A DNA stretch of 64,000 bases from Desulfitobacterium metallireducens DSM 15288. GTDB taxonomy: Bacteria > Bacillota > Desulfitobacteriia > Desulfitobacteriales > Desulfitobacteriaceae. The stretch spans positions 558,001 through 622,000 of the forward strand of contig NZ_CP007032.1 in assembly GCF_000231405.2 (NCBI RefSeq), given 5' to 3'. The notes beneath the pieces were generated by a model, which was not told the DNA's origin, did no database searches, and saw only the letters and a program-made list of their open reading frames with translations. Positions 52,409-59,917 of this stretch are shown here, one piece after another. Position 1 is the stretch's first letter. The number at the start of each line of letters is the position of its first letter. A program made the position numbers and the translations under genes.

Positions 52409-53536
52409 ATGAGGGTAGACTCAGAAAAAATGGTTGAAGACATTTTTGACTATATCGAGAAGTTTAAAAATAAAGCGAGTAACTCTCCGGAGATTAGTGA
52501 CGATTTTAATGCTTTAGCTCTCAAACTTTTTCAATTTCAATATCAATGGAATCCCGTCTATAGAAAATATTGTCAGCTTCGTCGCAAGTTACCCCTAACC
52601 GTGAAGAGGTGGCAGGATATTCCCCCGATTTCTTATCAGATGTTCAAGGAGTCTACTTTAGCGTGTGAACCTATCGACGAGACGATTCCTGTTTTCATGA
52701 CGAGTGGCAGTACCAATCCGGAAAAAAAGGGGCGTAATTATCATCCCACTTTTAAGGTCTGGGATGCATCGATGATTTTTCCTTTTAAAAATTATGTTCT
52801 TCCGGATCGGGAGAAAATGAGGATTTTAGTATTGTCCCCGGGCGATGATGTAAATCAAAACTCTTCCTTGTCGCGATATCTATCTCGAGCGTTTAAGGAA
52901 TTGGGCAGTGAGGGAAGTCAGCTTTTCTTCCATCAAGACATCGGGTTTGATATGCCAACCTTAGTTGCTGCGCTTAAACAAAGCGTCGCAGAGCAGGAAC
53001 CCGTTTTACTGCTGGGCGCGACTTTTGCTTATGTTCATTTCATCGATTATTGTCAGGAGCAAGGGGAGAAGTTCCAATTGCCGAAAGGAAGTCGGGTGTT
53101 TGATACAGGCGGCTTAAAAGGGCAAGCACGTGAAGTGATGACGGATGAATTATATGAATGGTTCAAAGCGTTCTTTGACGTTCCACGGGAGCTCTGTATC
53201 AATATGTACGGAATGACGGAGCTCTGTTCACAAATGTATGATCGCACAATTGAAACGTATCTCTCTGGGGGTCAGGTCATTTATGATAAAATCGGGCCAG
53301 CCTGGACCCAAATCCAGGTTTTAGATCCGGACACGCTGGAAGCTGTTCCTGATGGTGAAATAGGTTTGCTGGCTCATTATGACTTAGCCAATTGGAATTC
53401 GTGTTTAGCTGTTTTAACAGAGGATATGGGATACAAAACTCCAGACGGTTTTGTTTTGCTCGGGAGATCGAAGGGGGCTGAGCCCCGCGGGTGTTCGATT
53501 GCGGTTGATCAGTTGATCGCTGAGCAGAGGAAGTGA
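52409..53536 (+). CDS. LuxE-like acyl-protein synthetase (carboxylate-activating)
   Basis: About 375 residues from ATG 52409, nine bases behind AAGGAAG. Sequence order fits the LuxE/ANL-like family: VYRKYCQLRRKLP and IPPISYQMFKEST near the start, the nucleotide-binding PVFMTSGSTNPEKKGRNYHP near residue 90, MYGMTELCSQMYD near 270 and LLGRSKGAEPRGCSIAV at the end. LuxE activates a carboxylic acid as acyl-AMP and passes it to LuxC. Its place directly behind a TPP riboswitch is unexpected, since no luxAB is present, and argues for an acid related to thiamine. The next gene overlaps or abuts it. Confidence 0.85.
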   Translation: MRVDSEKMVEDIFDYIEKFKNKASNSPEISDDFNALALKLFQFQYQWNPVYRKYCQLRRKLPLTVKRWQDIPPISYQMFKESTLACEPIDETIPVFMTSGSTNPEKKGRNYHPTFKVWDASMIFPFKNYVLPDREKMRILVLSPGDDVNQNSSLSRYLSRAFKELGSEGSQLFFHQDIGFDMPTLVAALKQSVAEQEPVLLLGATFAYVHFIDYCQEQGEKFQLPKGSRVFDTGGLKGQAREVMTDELYEWFKAFFDVPRELCINMYGMTELCSQMYDRTIETYLSGGQVIYDKIGPAWTQIQVLDPDTLEAVPDGEIGLLAHYDLANWNSCLAVLTEDMGYKTPDGFVLLGRSKGAEPRGCSIAVDQLIAEQRK

Positions 53537-53541
53537 GGAAT

Positions 53542-54993
53542 ATGGAACACCAGTTAATTCCGGCTTATTTTGTCCCTGAAGGCCTTACATTTGACGCTTA
53601 TCAGGAACGACGGTACGGTGGGTATACGCTTCAATTTCCTGAATTAAATGGAGGAATTGTAGCTGAAGTTTGTGCTGAGGTGATTAAGCATCGTAACGCA
53701 TATTTAGTCAATTTAACGACGGATCAAATTATTGAACGGATTGATCAAGCAGTTCAACTTTGGCTAAACCCAGATTATCCGTTGCGTAAAATTGCTGAAC
53801 ATGTGCTTCCTCCTCTGACAGGGTATGATGGGGAAACAATTCGCTTAGAATTAAAACGCTACATGCGTGGATTTCGAAAAAAGGATATTTATCGTTTTTT
53901 AGATGAAGAGTTCGATAATCCGAGCTTACTGGATGGCTTTCGGCCTCGAAAAACAGGGGGGATGAGCCGGGTATATGGACCAGAGCTGATTTTTCATGTT
54001 TTCTCTGGAAATGTCCCGGGTCTGCCCCTTTGGAGCATAATCATGGGGCTTTTGCTTAAATCCGGAGGGATCGGGAAATCTTCTTCGGCGGAACCTTTGT
54101 TGCCCGTGCTTTTTGCTCAAAGCTTAGCTCAGGTTGATCGGGAATTGGCGAATTGCTTCGCGATTCTTCCGTGGAAAGGGGGCACGGCTGATTTAGAAGA
54201 GCCGGTGCTTAAGTCGGTTGATGCGGTTATTGTTTATGGTTCGAGTGAGACGGTCCAGAAGCTTCGTAAGAAGGTTACTAAGAATATTCCGGTATTGGGT
54301 TACGGACATAAGGTGAGTTTTGCCGCGATCGGTAAGGAGGCGTTAACGGCTGATCGCTACCAAGACACGGTTCACCGGTTAGCTCATGATGTGATGGTTT
54401 ATGATCAGCAAAGCTGTTTATCGCCCCAAGCCGTCTGGGTTGAAGAAGGTGGGGCGATTAGCGTGAGGCAATTTGCTCAGTTACTCGCCGCTGAACTCGA
54501 GAATTACGAAAAGCGCCGACCTCGGGCTAAACTGACGGACGAAGAAGCGATTGCCATCCGTTCAGTTCGCAATCGTTATGAAGCACTATCCTTCCAGGAT
54601 GATGAAATCGAAGTTTATGGAAGTGCAGGAGGAACGGAATGGACGGTGATTTACGAGGGTAAACCTGGGTTTGAGGGATCTCCTCTTAACCGGACCATTC
54701 ATGTTTATGCGTGTCATGAACTCAAGGAGTGTGTAAGCGACTTACGTCCTTACCGTGACTATTTACAAACGGTTGGACTTGCCGTGAGTCCTAACCGTTT
54801 AGAGGATATCTCAGTGCATTTAGCACGCGAAGGGGTAACGCGGATTACGGCTCTCGGTCAAATGACGTTAGGGGTTCCGGGGTGGCATCATGACGGACGC
54901 TTTAATTTGTTAGATTTGGTTCGCTTTGTCGATATTGAACGCAGTGTTGAGCAGTTAGCGGAAATCTATGACCCTGATGTGGAAGCCTACTAA
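53542..54993 (+). CDS. LuxC-like acyl-CoA/acyl-protein reductase
   Basis: About 483 residues from ATG 53542; GTG 53533, overlapping the luxE stop, is the alternative. It is an aldehyde-dehydrogenase-fold reductase of the LuxC type: VFSGNVPGLPLWSIIMGLLLKSGGIGKSSSAEPL near residue 155, AVIVYGSSETVQKL near 228, and the catalytic Cys in VYDQQSCLSPQAVWVE near 288. LuxC reduces the LuxE-bound acyl group to an aldehyde with NADPH. Together the two genes form a carboxylic acid reductase pair. In the thiamine context I infer a small heteroaromatic acid rather than a fatty acid, without proof. Confidence 0.85.
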   Translation: MEHQLIPAYFVPEGLTFDAYQERRYGGYTLQFPELNGGIVAEVCAEVIKHRNAYLVNLTTDQIIERIDQAVQLWLNPDYPLRKIAEHVLPPLTGYDGETIRLELKRYMRGFRKKDIYRFLDEEFDNPSLLDGFRPRKTGGMSRVYGPELIFHVFSGNVPGLPLWSIIMGLLLKSGGIGKSSSAEPLLPVLFAQSLAQVDRELANCFAILPWKGGTADLEEPVLKSVDAVIVYGSSETVQKLRKKVTKNIPVLGYGHKVSFAAIGKEALTADRYQDTVHRLAHDVMVYDQQSCLSPQAVWVEEGGAISVRQFAQLLAAELENYEKRRPRAKLTDEEAIAIRSVRNRYEALSFQDDEIEVYGSAGGTEWTVIYEGKPGFEGSPLNRTIHVYACHELKECVSDLRPYRDYLQTVGLAVSPNRLEDISVHLAREGVTRITALGQMTLGVPGWHHDGRFNLLDLVRFVDIERSVEQLAEIYDPDVEAY

Positions 54994-55021
54994 ATGCTAG
55001 TCAGCAGAGAGAAGGGAAGCT

Positions 55022-55783
55022 ATGCAAGATAGAGTTGTTTTAGTCACTGGAGCAAGCCGTGGAATTGGCAAAGCGATTGCCAAGAATTTCGGGAAAAAGC
55101 AAGCGATGGTGATCGTTAATTACCTAAAAAGTGAAGATTTAGCAGAACAGGTGGTCAAAGAAATTGAAGATGAGGGTGGACATGCCCTAGCCTTGCAGGC
55201 CGATGTGACACAAGCTTCTGAAGTCAACGGTATGGTTAAGGCTATCTTAGATAATTTAGGAACGATTGATGTTGTTGTGAACAATGCGTTGCATCATTAT
55301 ACGTTTAATCCTAAGACGCGCAAGACGGCTTGGGAGTTGGAATGGGAGGATTATCAGGGGCAAATTGACGGTAGCCTTAAAGGAACCTTTAACCTCTGTA
55401 AGGCTGTATTGCCCCAGATGAAGCGTCAAGGGTATGGGCGAATCATTAATATGGTCACAAATCTTATGGATTTTCCGGTCGTGCCGTACCATGATTATAC
55501 GACGGCGAAGGCAGCTGTTTTAGGATATAGCCGTAATTTAGCTAAAGAGCTCGGACCGTTTGGAATTACGGTTAACTGTGTAGCGCCAGGTTTGACTTAT
55601 CCTACGGACTCAAGTCGGGAGACCCAGGAAGATGTCCGGGAAATTTTGATTCGTTTAACGCCGATGGGCCGGTTGGCCTTGCCGGAGGATATTGCCGGTG
55701 CCGTTGCTTTCTTGGCTTCGAAGGAGGCCGGGTTCATTACTGGACAGTGCCTTCGTGTCGATGGCGGACTAACGATGACCTAG
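55022..55783 (+). CDS. Short-chain dehydrogenase/reductase (FabG-like)
   Basis: 253 residues. Cofactor motif VTGASRGIGKAIAK at residue 8 (NADPH type), NNALHHY near 91, catalytic Ser region NMVTNLMDF near 144, Tyr-x3-Lys in HDYTTAKAAVLGYSR near 161, and the C-terminal GFITGQCLRVDGGLTMT. The Ser position is Thr-like in sequence, which should be checked. In this operon it could reduce the LuxC aldehyde to an alcohol, the form used by ThiM or ThiD. AGAAGGGAAGC precedes the ATG. Confidence 0.88.
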   Translation: MQDRVVLVTGASRGIGKAIAKNFGKKQAMVIVNYLKSEDLAEQVVKEIEDEGGHALALQADVTQASEVNGMVKAILDNLGTIDVVVNNALHHYTFNPKTRKTAWELEWEDYQGQIDGSLKGTFNLCKAVLPQMKRQGYGRIINMVTNLMDFPVVPYHDYTTAKAAVLGYSRNLAKELGPFGITVNCVAPGLTYPTDSSRETQEDVREILIRLTPMGRLALPEDIAGAVAFLASKEAGFITGQCLRVDGGLTMT

Positions 55784-55827
55784 ATTGAAAATTTTGATCG
55801 AAGAAAAAACAGAGGAGGTATAAATTG

Positions 55828-57378
55828 ATGAACGGAAAAGTAAATGATGATTTTTTTCAAAAAAGTGTTTTGCCTTTTACGGGTGAATCAAAATCCGAAG
55901 TTATCATTGGACCTCATATGGGGGTAGATGCAGCTATACTTAAAATCGGCGATCAGTATATGGCTGTCGCTGAAGATCCCATCTTTCCCAGCATGACGAT
56001 GTCGGCAGATGATTTCGCCTACGTCACGGTACATATTGGAGCAAGTGATGTTGCTGTCATGGGGATCGAACCCCGATTTATGACGTATTCATTACTTCTC
56101 CCTCCAGAGACTGAAGAAAGTTATGTTGAAGAACTGATTAAAAGCATTAGCAAGTATGCTCATGAATTAGGAATTTCTATCGTGGGTGGACATACGGGTT
56201 ATTATGGTGCTGTTGTGGTCCCTACCATCGGTGGAATTACCGTTTGGGGACTCGCTGATCAGTATATTTCTCCAATGGGGGCTCAAATTGGGGATGATGT
56301 TCTCATCACCAAAGGTGCCGCGATTGAGGCAGGAGCTTTATTGGGTTATGAGCATAAAGATTTTTTGTCTACCGTCGTCGATCCTTTGCTGGTCCAGAAA
56401 GCAGCAGCAAGAATTAAAGAAGTGTCAGTGGTTAAAGATGCGCATATCGCTGCAACTGTAGGTGGGGTTCACGCCATGCATGACGCTACTGAAGGCGGCG
56501 TGAAGAGAGGCTTATGGGAAATTGCTCAAGCTTCGGGTAAAGGGATGCTCATTGATCAGGATAAGATATTTGTACCTGAAGATATTGCTGCTCTTTGTCA
56601 GTATTTGAAGCTTAATCCCTTGGAAATCATCAGTGAAGGGACCTTAGTTTTGACCTGTGCACCGGAGAAAACGGCAGAATTAAGGGCTGCCTTTATGACG
56701 CAAGGAATCGAATCGGCTATAGTCGGTAAAGTGACGACTCCAGAAGAAGGCTGTTACATCCTCGATGAAGGTAATAAATATGAGCTTATCCCGCCTGCTA
56801 TTGATAAATTCTGGGATGTATTCTTTAGTTCACTCTCTGAAGCTCCAACCACGCTGTGCACAGAGCTTGAAACGGCGGTAAACAAACTCTGCCAAGAGAA
56901 TATCTATAGAATGATACCTGAAATTGGGGCCAACATTGCCTATGCATCGCCTGAGAGCCAATCTCTTGACGAAGTAGCTGGAATTCCCGGAAGAATACTC
57001 CGCTATAAAAACACGACTACGACACTCGGCCAGCCTGAACTCGGGGGTTCCGTAAATATGGCTGAAACCTTACTCAGTATTCGTAAATATTTCCCGCTGA
57101 CACGGTGTCTCATCAATATGAGAAATACCCCAGCGATCCTTAAGGCTTGTCGTGAGGGAGGATTAACCGTAGCCGATATGCCAACAGTCGCTGAGTATCG
57201 ACAATGTGACGGCGATTTTATCCGGGATCTAGAAGGAATGCTTCAGAAATTCGATCGACTCCCCGATGTGATTACCATCCCGGATCGTATAAATTTGGAG
57301 ATTCTCATCCTTATTCCCGATGAAACCTTAGATGAATTGATTGAAAAAGTTTTAAAAGTGAATACTTTACTAAAATAA
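55828..57378 (+). CDS. PurM-superfamily/ThiN fusion protein
   Basis: About 516 residues from ATG 55828 behind AGAGGAGGT. Residues 1-330 are a PurM/HypE/ThiL-like ATP-binding fold: GPHMGVDAAILKIGDQYMAVAEDPIF, HIGASDVAVMGIEPRF, IVGGHTGYYGAVVVPTIGG and HDATEGGVKRGLWEIA. Residues about 345-516 resemble ThiN, the archaeal-type thiamine-phosphate synthase domain: IPEIGANIAYASPES, VAGIPGRIL, GGSVNMAETLLSIRKYFPLTRCLINMRN and PDVITIPDRINLEIL. ThiL, the TMP kinase, is in the PurM superfamily, so one chain might make and phosphorylate thiamine phosphate, or sense it. The fusion and TPP control make the thiamine link firm; the activity is open. Confidence 0.75.
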   Translation: MNGKVNDDFFQKSVLPFTGESKSEVIIGPHMGVDAAILKIGDQYMAVAEDPIFPSMTMSADDFAYVTVHIGASDVAVMGIEPRFMTYSLLLPPETEESYVEELIKSISKYAHELGISIVGGHTGYYGAVVVPTIGGITVWGLADQYISPMGAQIGDDVLITKGAAIEAGALLGYEHKDFLSTVVDPLLVQKAAARIKEVSVVKDAHIAATVGGVHAMHDATEGGVKRGLWEIAQASGKGMLIDQDKIFVPEDIAALCQYLKLNPLEIISEGTLVLTCAPEKTAELRAAFMTQGIESAIVGKVTTPEEGCYILDEGNKYELIPPAIDKFWDVFFSSLSEAPTTLCTELETAVNKLCQENIYRMIPEIGANIAYASPESQSLDEVAGIPGRILRYKNTTTTLGQPELGGSVNMAETLLSIRKYFPLTRCLINMRNTPAILKACREGGLTVADMPTVAEYRQCDGDFIRDLEGMLQKFDRLPDVITIPDRINLEILILIPDETLDELIEKVLKVNTLLK

Positions 57379-57444
57379 GAACACAAAAAATCTCAAGTTT
57401 TCAGCACATTACTAGCACTGGAATCCTCAGATTTTTAGAAGAAA

Positions 57445-57488
57445 ATAGCCACGACTTGGCAAGTCATAAAACGCCAAATCGTGGCTAT
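57445..57488. terminator. Terminator after the thiN-fusion operon
   Basis: ATAGCCACGA-TTGGC and GCCAA-TCGTGGCTAT form a long stem between convergent genes. A run of T is seen on the plus strand soon after (CCCATTTT). Confidence 0.75.
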
Positions 57489-57618
57489 CCCATTTTACAG
57501 GTCATTCATACTCTTATGCGCATTATATGAATATTTGTGCATTAAATTTACTGTAGATTATGCTTAATTTCTACGTTCCTTTTGTGTAGGGTATCTTCTT
57601 GAATATGCATAAAGATAT

Positions 57619-58170
57619 TCAGAATCTCATTCTCACCGTGAATAATAAATATAATATAACGGGTAATCCTACGATAGCAGATAGTATTGTGATTGCCGTA
57701 TGTACTTTTTCCTCATCTCGTAATATAAATAATAAAAACTTATACCCTAAAATACCAATCCATCCACCCAAACAATTTAGAATTATATCATCAATGTCTG
57801 ATGCTCCAATGCCTAAAAGTCCCTGAATGATTTCAACAAATAAACTTACTATAAATATAAACAACAGATTGGTTTTTACTCTTTTATCATTTTTGAATAA
57901 TGGCAAATATATACCGAGGGGAATAAAGATAACTATATTGCCAACCACATTACCAAAAGCGAATTTTTTTATAGTGGCAGAGTTGTTAAATATATATTCC
58001 ATTATACTATGAAAAGGAATGAGATTGATTGATCTAACCAAAGTCCTTTGACTATTAAACAACTCAGAAAGTGAAACTCTTGATAAGAACAATATTTTAA
58101 TTAACAAAAGTATATAACAAATAAAAATACCATATAAAAAGACTGTTTTAATTCGCTCTCGTTTATTCAT
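57619..58170 (-). CDS. VanZ-family membrane protein
   Basis: About 183 residues from ATG 58170, eight bases behind GGAGG; an earlier in-frame start at 58188 is less likely. About four membrane helices: FLYGIFICYILLLIKILFL near 10-28, GNVVGNIVIFIPLGIYLPLF near 75-95, LLFIFIVSLFVEIIQGLLG near 104-122 and the last near 160-180. VanZ hallmarks are NLIPFHSI, GN-x2-GNI and the acidic Asp pair in GASDIDDIILNCLGG. VanZ proteins are linked to glycopeptide resistance, but most are of unknown role. It follows attC site 8 on the same strand and may be a cassette gene whose own attC is missing. Confidence 0.85.
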   Translation of the reverse strand: MNKRERIKTVFLYGIFICYILLLIKILFLSRVSLSELFNSQRTLVRSINLIPFHSIMEYIFNNSATIKKFAFGNVVGNIVIFIPLGIYLPLFKNDKRVKTNLLFIFIVSLFVEIIQGLLGIGASDIDDIILNCLGGWIGILGYKFLLFILRDEEKVHTAITILSAIVGLPVILYLLFTVRMRF

Positions 58171-58280
58171 AATACCTCCATTTTTCATTTTATTCCTGCT
58201 TGTTCTCTGACGTTTAGTTTATAAATAATCGGTAGTTCACATTTTTCTACAAGAGCGCACTATCAATCACACACCGTAAT

Positions 58281-58298
58281 CCGCGAATGGACGCGCGG
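58281..58298 (-). repeat. Cassette 5'-end hairpin, minus orientation
   Basis: On the plus strand CCGCG and CGCGG bracket the loop containing AATGGACG (minus GTCCATT). It lies after the GTTATCC box of the inverted site 8, as in the plus-strand cassettes. Confidence 0.65.
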
Positions 58299-58315
58299 TT
58301 CTTGCGTACGGTATC

Positions 58316-58391
58316 GGATAACGTCCCGAAGGTTCCCGCTGCATCTTAACCGCATTCATCTGTTCTAAGTGGCGGGAACGTGTTGTTATCC
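58316..58391 (-). repeat. attC-like site 8, inverted
   Basis: On the minus strand GGATAAC to GTTATCC, 76 bp. The core is GTTCCCGCCACTTAGAACAG, then ATGAATGCGGTTAAG and GCAGCGGGAAC, nearly identical to site 10 on the plus strand. Here both outer flanks are complementary to each other (GTACG-CATCGGATAAC and GTTATCCGATACCGTAC), as expected for a circular cassette or for a site that was never split. Confidence 0.85.
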
Positions 58392-58416
58392 GATGCCGTA
58401 CGTACCCAGACTCAGA

Positions 58417-58436
58417 GGCCGCCATGGACGGCGGCC
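58417..58436 (-). repeat. Cassette 3'-end hairpin, minus orientation
   Basis: GGCCGCC and GGCGGCC around ATGGAC (minus GTCCAT), the same 20 bases as at 62385-62404 in opposite orientation. Confidence 0.8.
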
Positions 58437-58482
58437 CCTTGAGCTTCGTCCCATTTAGTTCGCTATAAAAGAATGATGTGAA

Positions 58483-58953
58483 TTACTTGTAAACCATTTC
58501 GAATTCCTCACACACTACTAACATTTCATCACTAAATTCCACTTTAATCTCTTCTAACTGCCGATTAAAAGCACTTATATGAACCTCTCGCCAAAATTTT
58601 AGTGACTTGTCACCTTCCCCTTCAATTTTAGCAAATTCCTCAGTTACCTCGTTGAACGGCATCAAGTTCACCTTTTGGGTTTCAATAACACACTGGGCAA
58701 TACTTTGCCAATCTGTAATAATACTAAGGTCTCCAGCTTTAGGTAATGTTTCCCCCTCTATTTCATAAAAATAATACAATCCAGTAGTAGCTCTTTTAAT
58801 GCCATTTTTTACTAATTCTGACAAATCATTGGCGCCTTTTTCATTGTCACAAAAATGCCATGAGGTATATTTTTTATCTGTACCAATAATATCCTCGCCA
58901 ATAAAATTTATATAATTTACCCACATTTCTTGTATCGATTTATGTTCTTGCAT
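58483..58953 (-). CDS. ASCH domain protein (inverted cassette)
   Basis: About 156 residues from ATG 58953, behind GGGGAGTC. It has the ASCH layout: YTSWHFCDNEKGANDLSELVKNGIKRATTGLYYFYEIEGETLPKAGDLSIITDWQ, then CVIETQKVNLMPFNEVTEEFAKIEGEGDKSLKFWREVH. ASCH domains are RNA-binding, related to PUA, and some are amidohydrolases for modified cytidine. The gene is on the minus strand, followed by attC site 8 in matching orientation, so it is a cassette lying opposite to the rest of array 2. Its start end is not recognisable. Confidence 0.8.
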   Translation of the reverse strand: MQEHKSIQEMWVNYINFIGEDIIGTDKKYTSWHFCDNEKGANDLSELVKNGIKRATTGLYYFYEIEGETLPKAGDLSIITDWQSIAQCVIETQKVNLMPFNEVTEEFAKIEGEGDKSLKFWREVHISAFNRQLEEIKVEFSDEMLVVCEEFEMVYK

Positions 58954-59254
58954 CACGTTCCGACTCCCCTATATATAGTTTTGGTAGTTCGCTTTATCTT
59001 ACAAATGCGTCTCAGTATAAGAATAACCGGAAGTTTAAAAATTTTTCTCTTATTCGGTTTAGAATACAAATATAGTAACAAATAATGGCTGAAAATCGTG
59101 ATTAGATTATCGGGCAGTTTAACATAGTTAATTATCGGACCCAGAAGGATATTTATCCCAGTAGGACGAAGACATATAAAGTAAAAATTTGCGAACCTTG
59201 TTCGGTAATACCTCCGTATTTGGAGATTATACGAACCTGGTTCATTAATAAAAC
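58954..59254. other. Left flank of the plus-strand part of array 2
   Basis: 300 bases without a gene. Near its right end, GAACC-GTTCG-TAAT and ATTA-CGAAC-GGTTC (about 59196-59241) form an imperfect stem-loop with CTCC/GGAG in the centre, just before the GTTATAT box at 59255. It could be an attI or a diverged attC. Confidence 0.4.
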
Positions 59255-59347
59255 GTTATATGACAGAATATGCAACCTATGAATGTGTAAATAGGGCCTT
59301 AATTTAACTATCATGGAAAATCTTTTTGTCGTTTGGGAGTGTTAAAC

Positions 59348-59887
59348 ATGGCTCAAATAGATTCAATAGAAACACAAAGATTAGTGTTAAGAGAGTTATC
59401 GTCGGAAGATCTTGAATCTGTTCATAGAGTAAAGGCTAATAAGGAAGTGGTGAAGTTTCTCACCTGGGGACCAAACAATCTAGCCGCAACACGAAATTCT
59501 CTCGACAAACAAATTGGAATGCAGGAAGATAACGATAGAAAGATATTTGTGCTGGGCATTGTTCTGAAGGAGTCAAACCAACTCATAGGAAATTGTCTTT
59601 TGACTCAGAACGATTTTAGAACCGCAGAGTTCGGATATTTCATTCACCCGGATTATTGGCAGGTTGGTTACGGGACTGAAACTGCAAAAGCACTCATCGG
59701 ATTCGGGTTTAACACGTTAAAATTACATCGGCTAATCGCTACCTGTGATCCCGAAAACGTAGCTTCTATCAAGGTTCTTAAAAAATCCGGCATGAGGTTG
59801 GAAGGACATTTTATTAAAGCTCAATATGTAAAAGGGTTATGGCGGGATAACATGTTATTTGCGATGTTGGTTGAAGAGTATATTTAA
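59348..59887 (+). CDS. RimJ/RimL-type GNAT acetyltransferase (cassette)
   Basis: About 179 residues from ATG 59348, eight bases behind GGGAG. The opening IETQRLVLRELSSEDLESVHRV and the core AEFGYFIHPDYWQVGYGTETAKALIGFGFNTLKLHRLIATCDPENVASIKVLKKSGMRLEGHF are typical of the RimJ/RimL family, which acetylates protein N-termini or small molecules. The Q-V-G-Y-G-T loop binds acetyl-CoA. Only gene of its cassette. Its attC is split by IS copy 2. Confidence 0.9.
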   Translation: MAQIDSIETQRLVLRELSSEDLESVHRVKANKEVVKFLTWGPNNLAATRNSLDKQIGMQEDNDRKIFVLGIVLKESNQLIGNCLLTQNDFRTAEFGYFIHPDYWQVGYGTETAKALIGFGFNTLKLHRLIATCDPENVASIKVLKKSGMRLEGHFIKAQYVKGLWRDNMLFAMLVEEYI

Positions 59888-59917
59888 GTATGCGTCTGGG
59901 GGCATATTCCATCATAT

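Noticed and set aside
52409-54993. Bioluminescence operon
   Set aside because: LuxE- and LuxC-like genes are present but there is no luxA or luxB, and control is by a TPP riboswitch.
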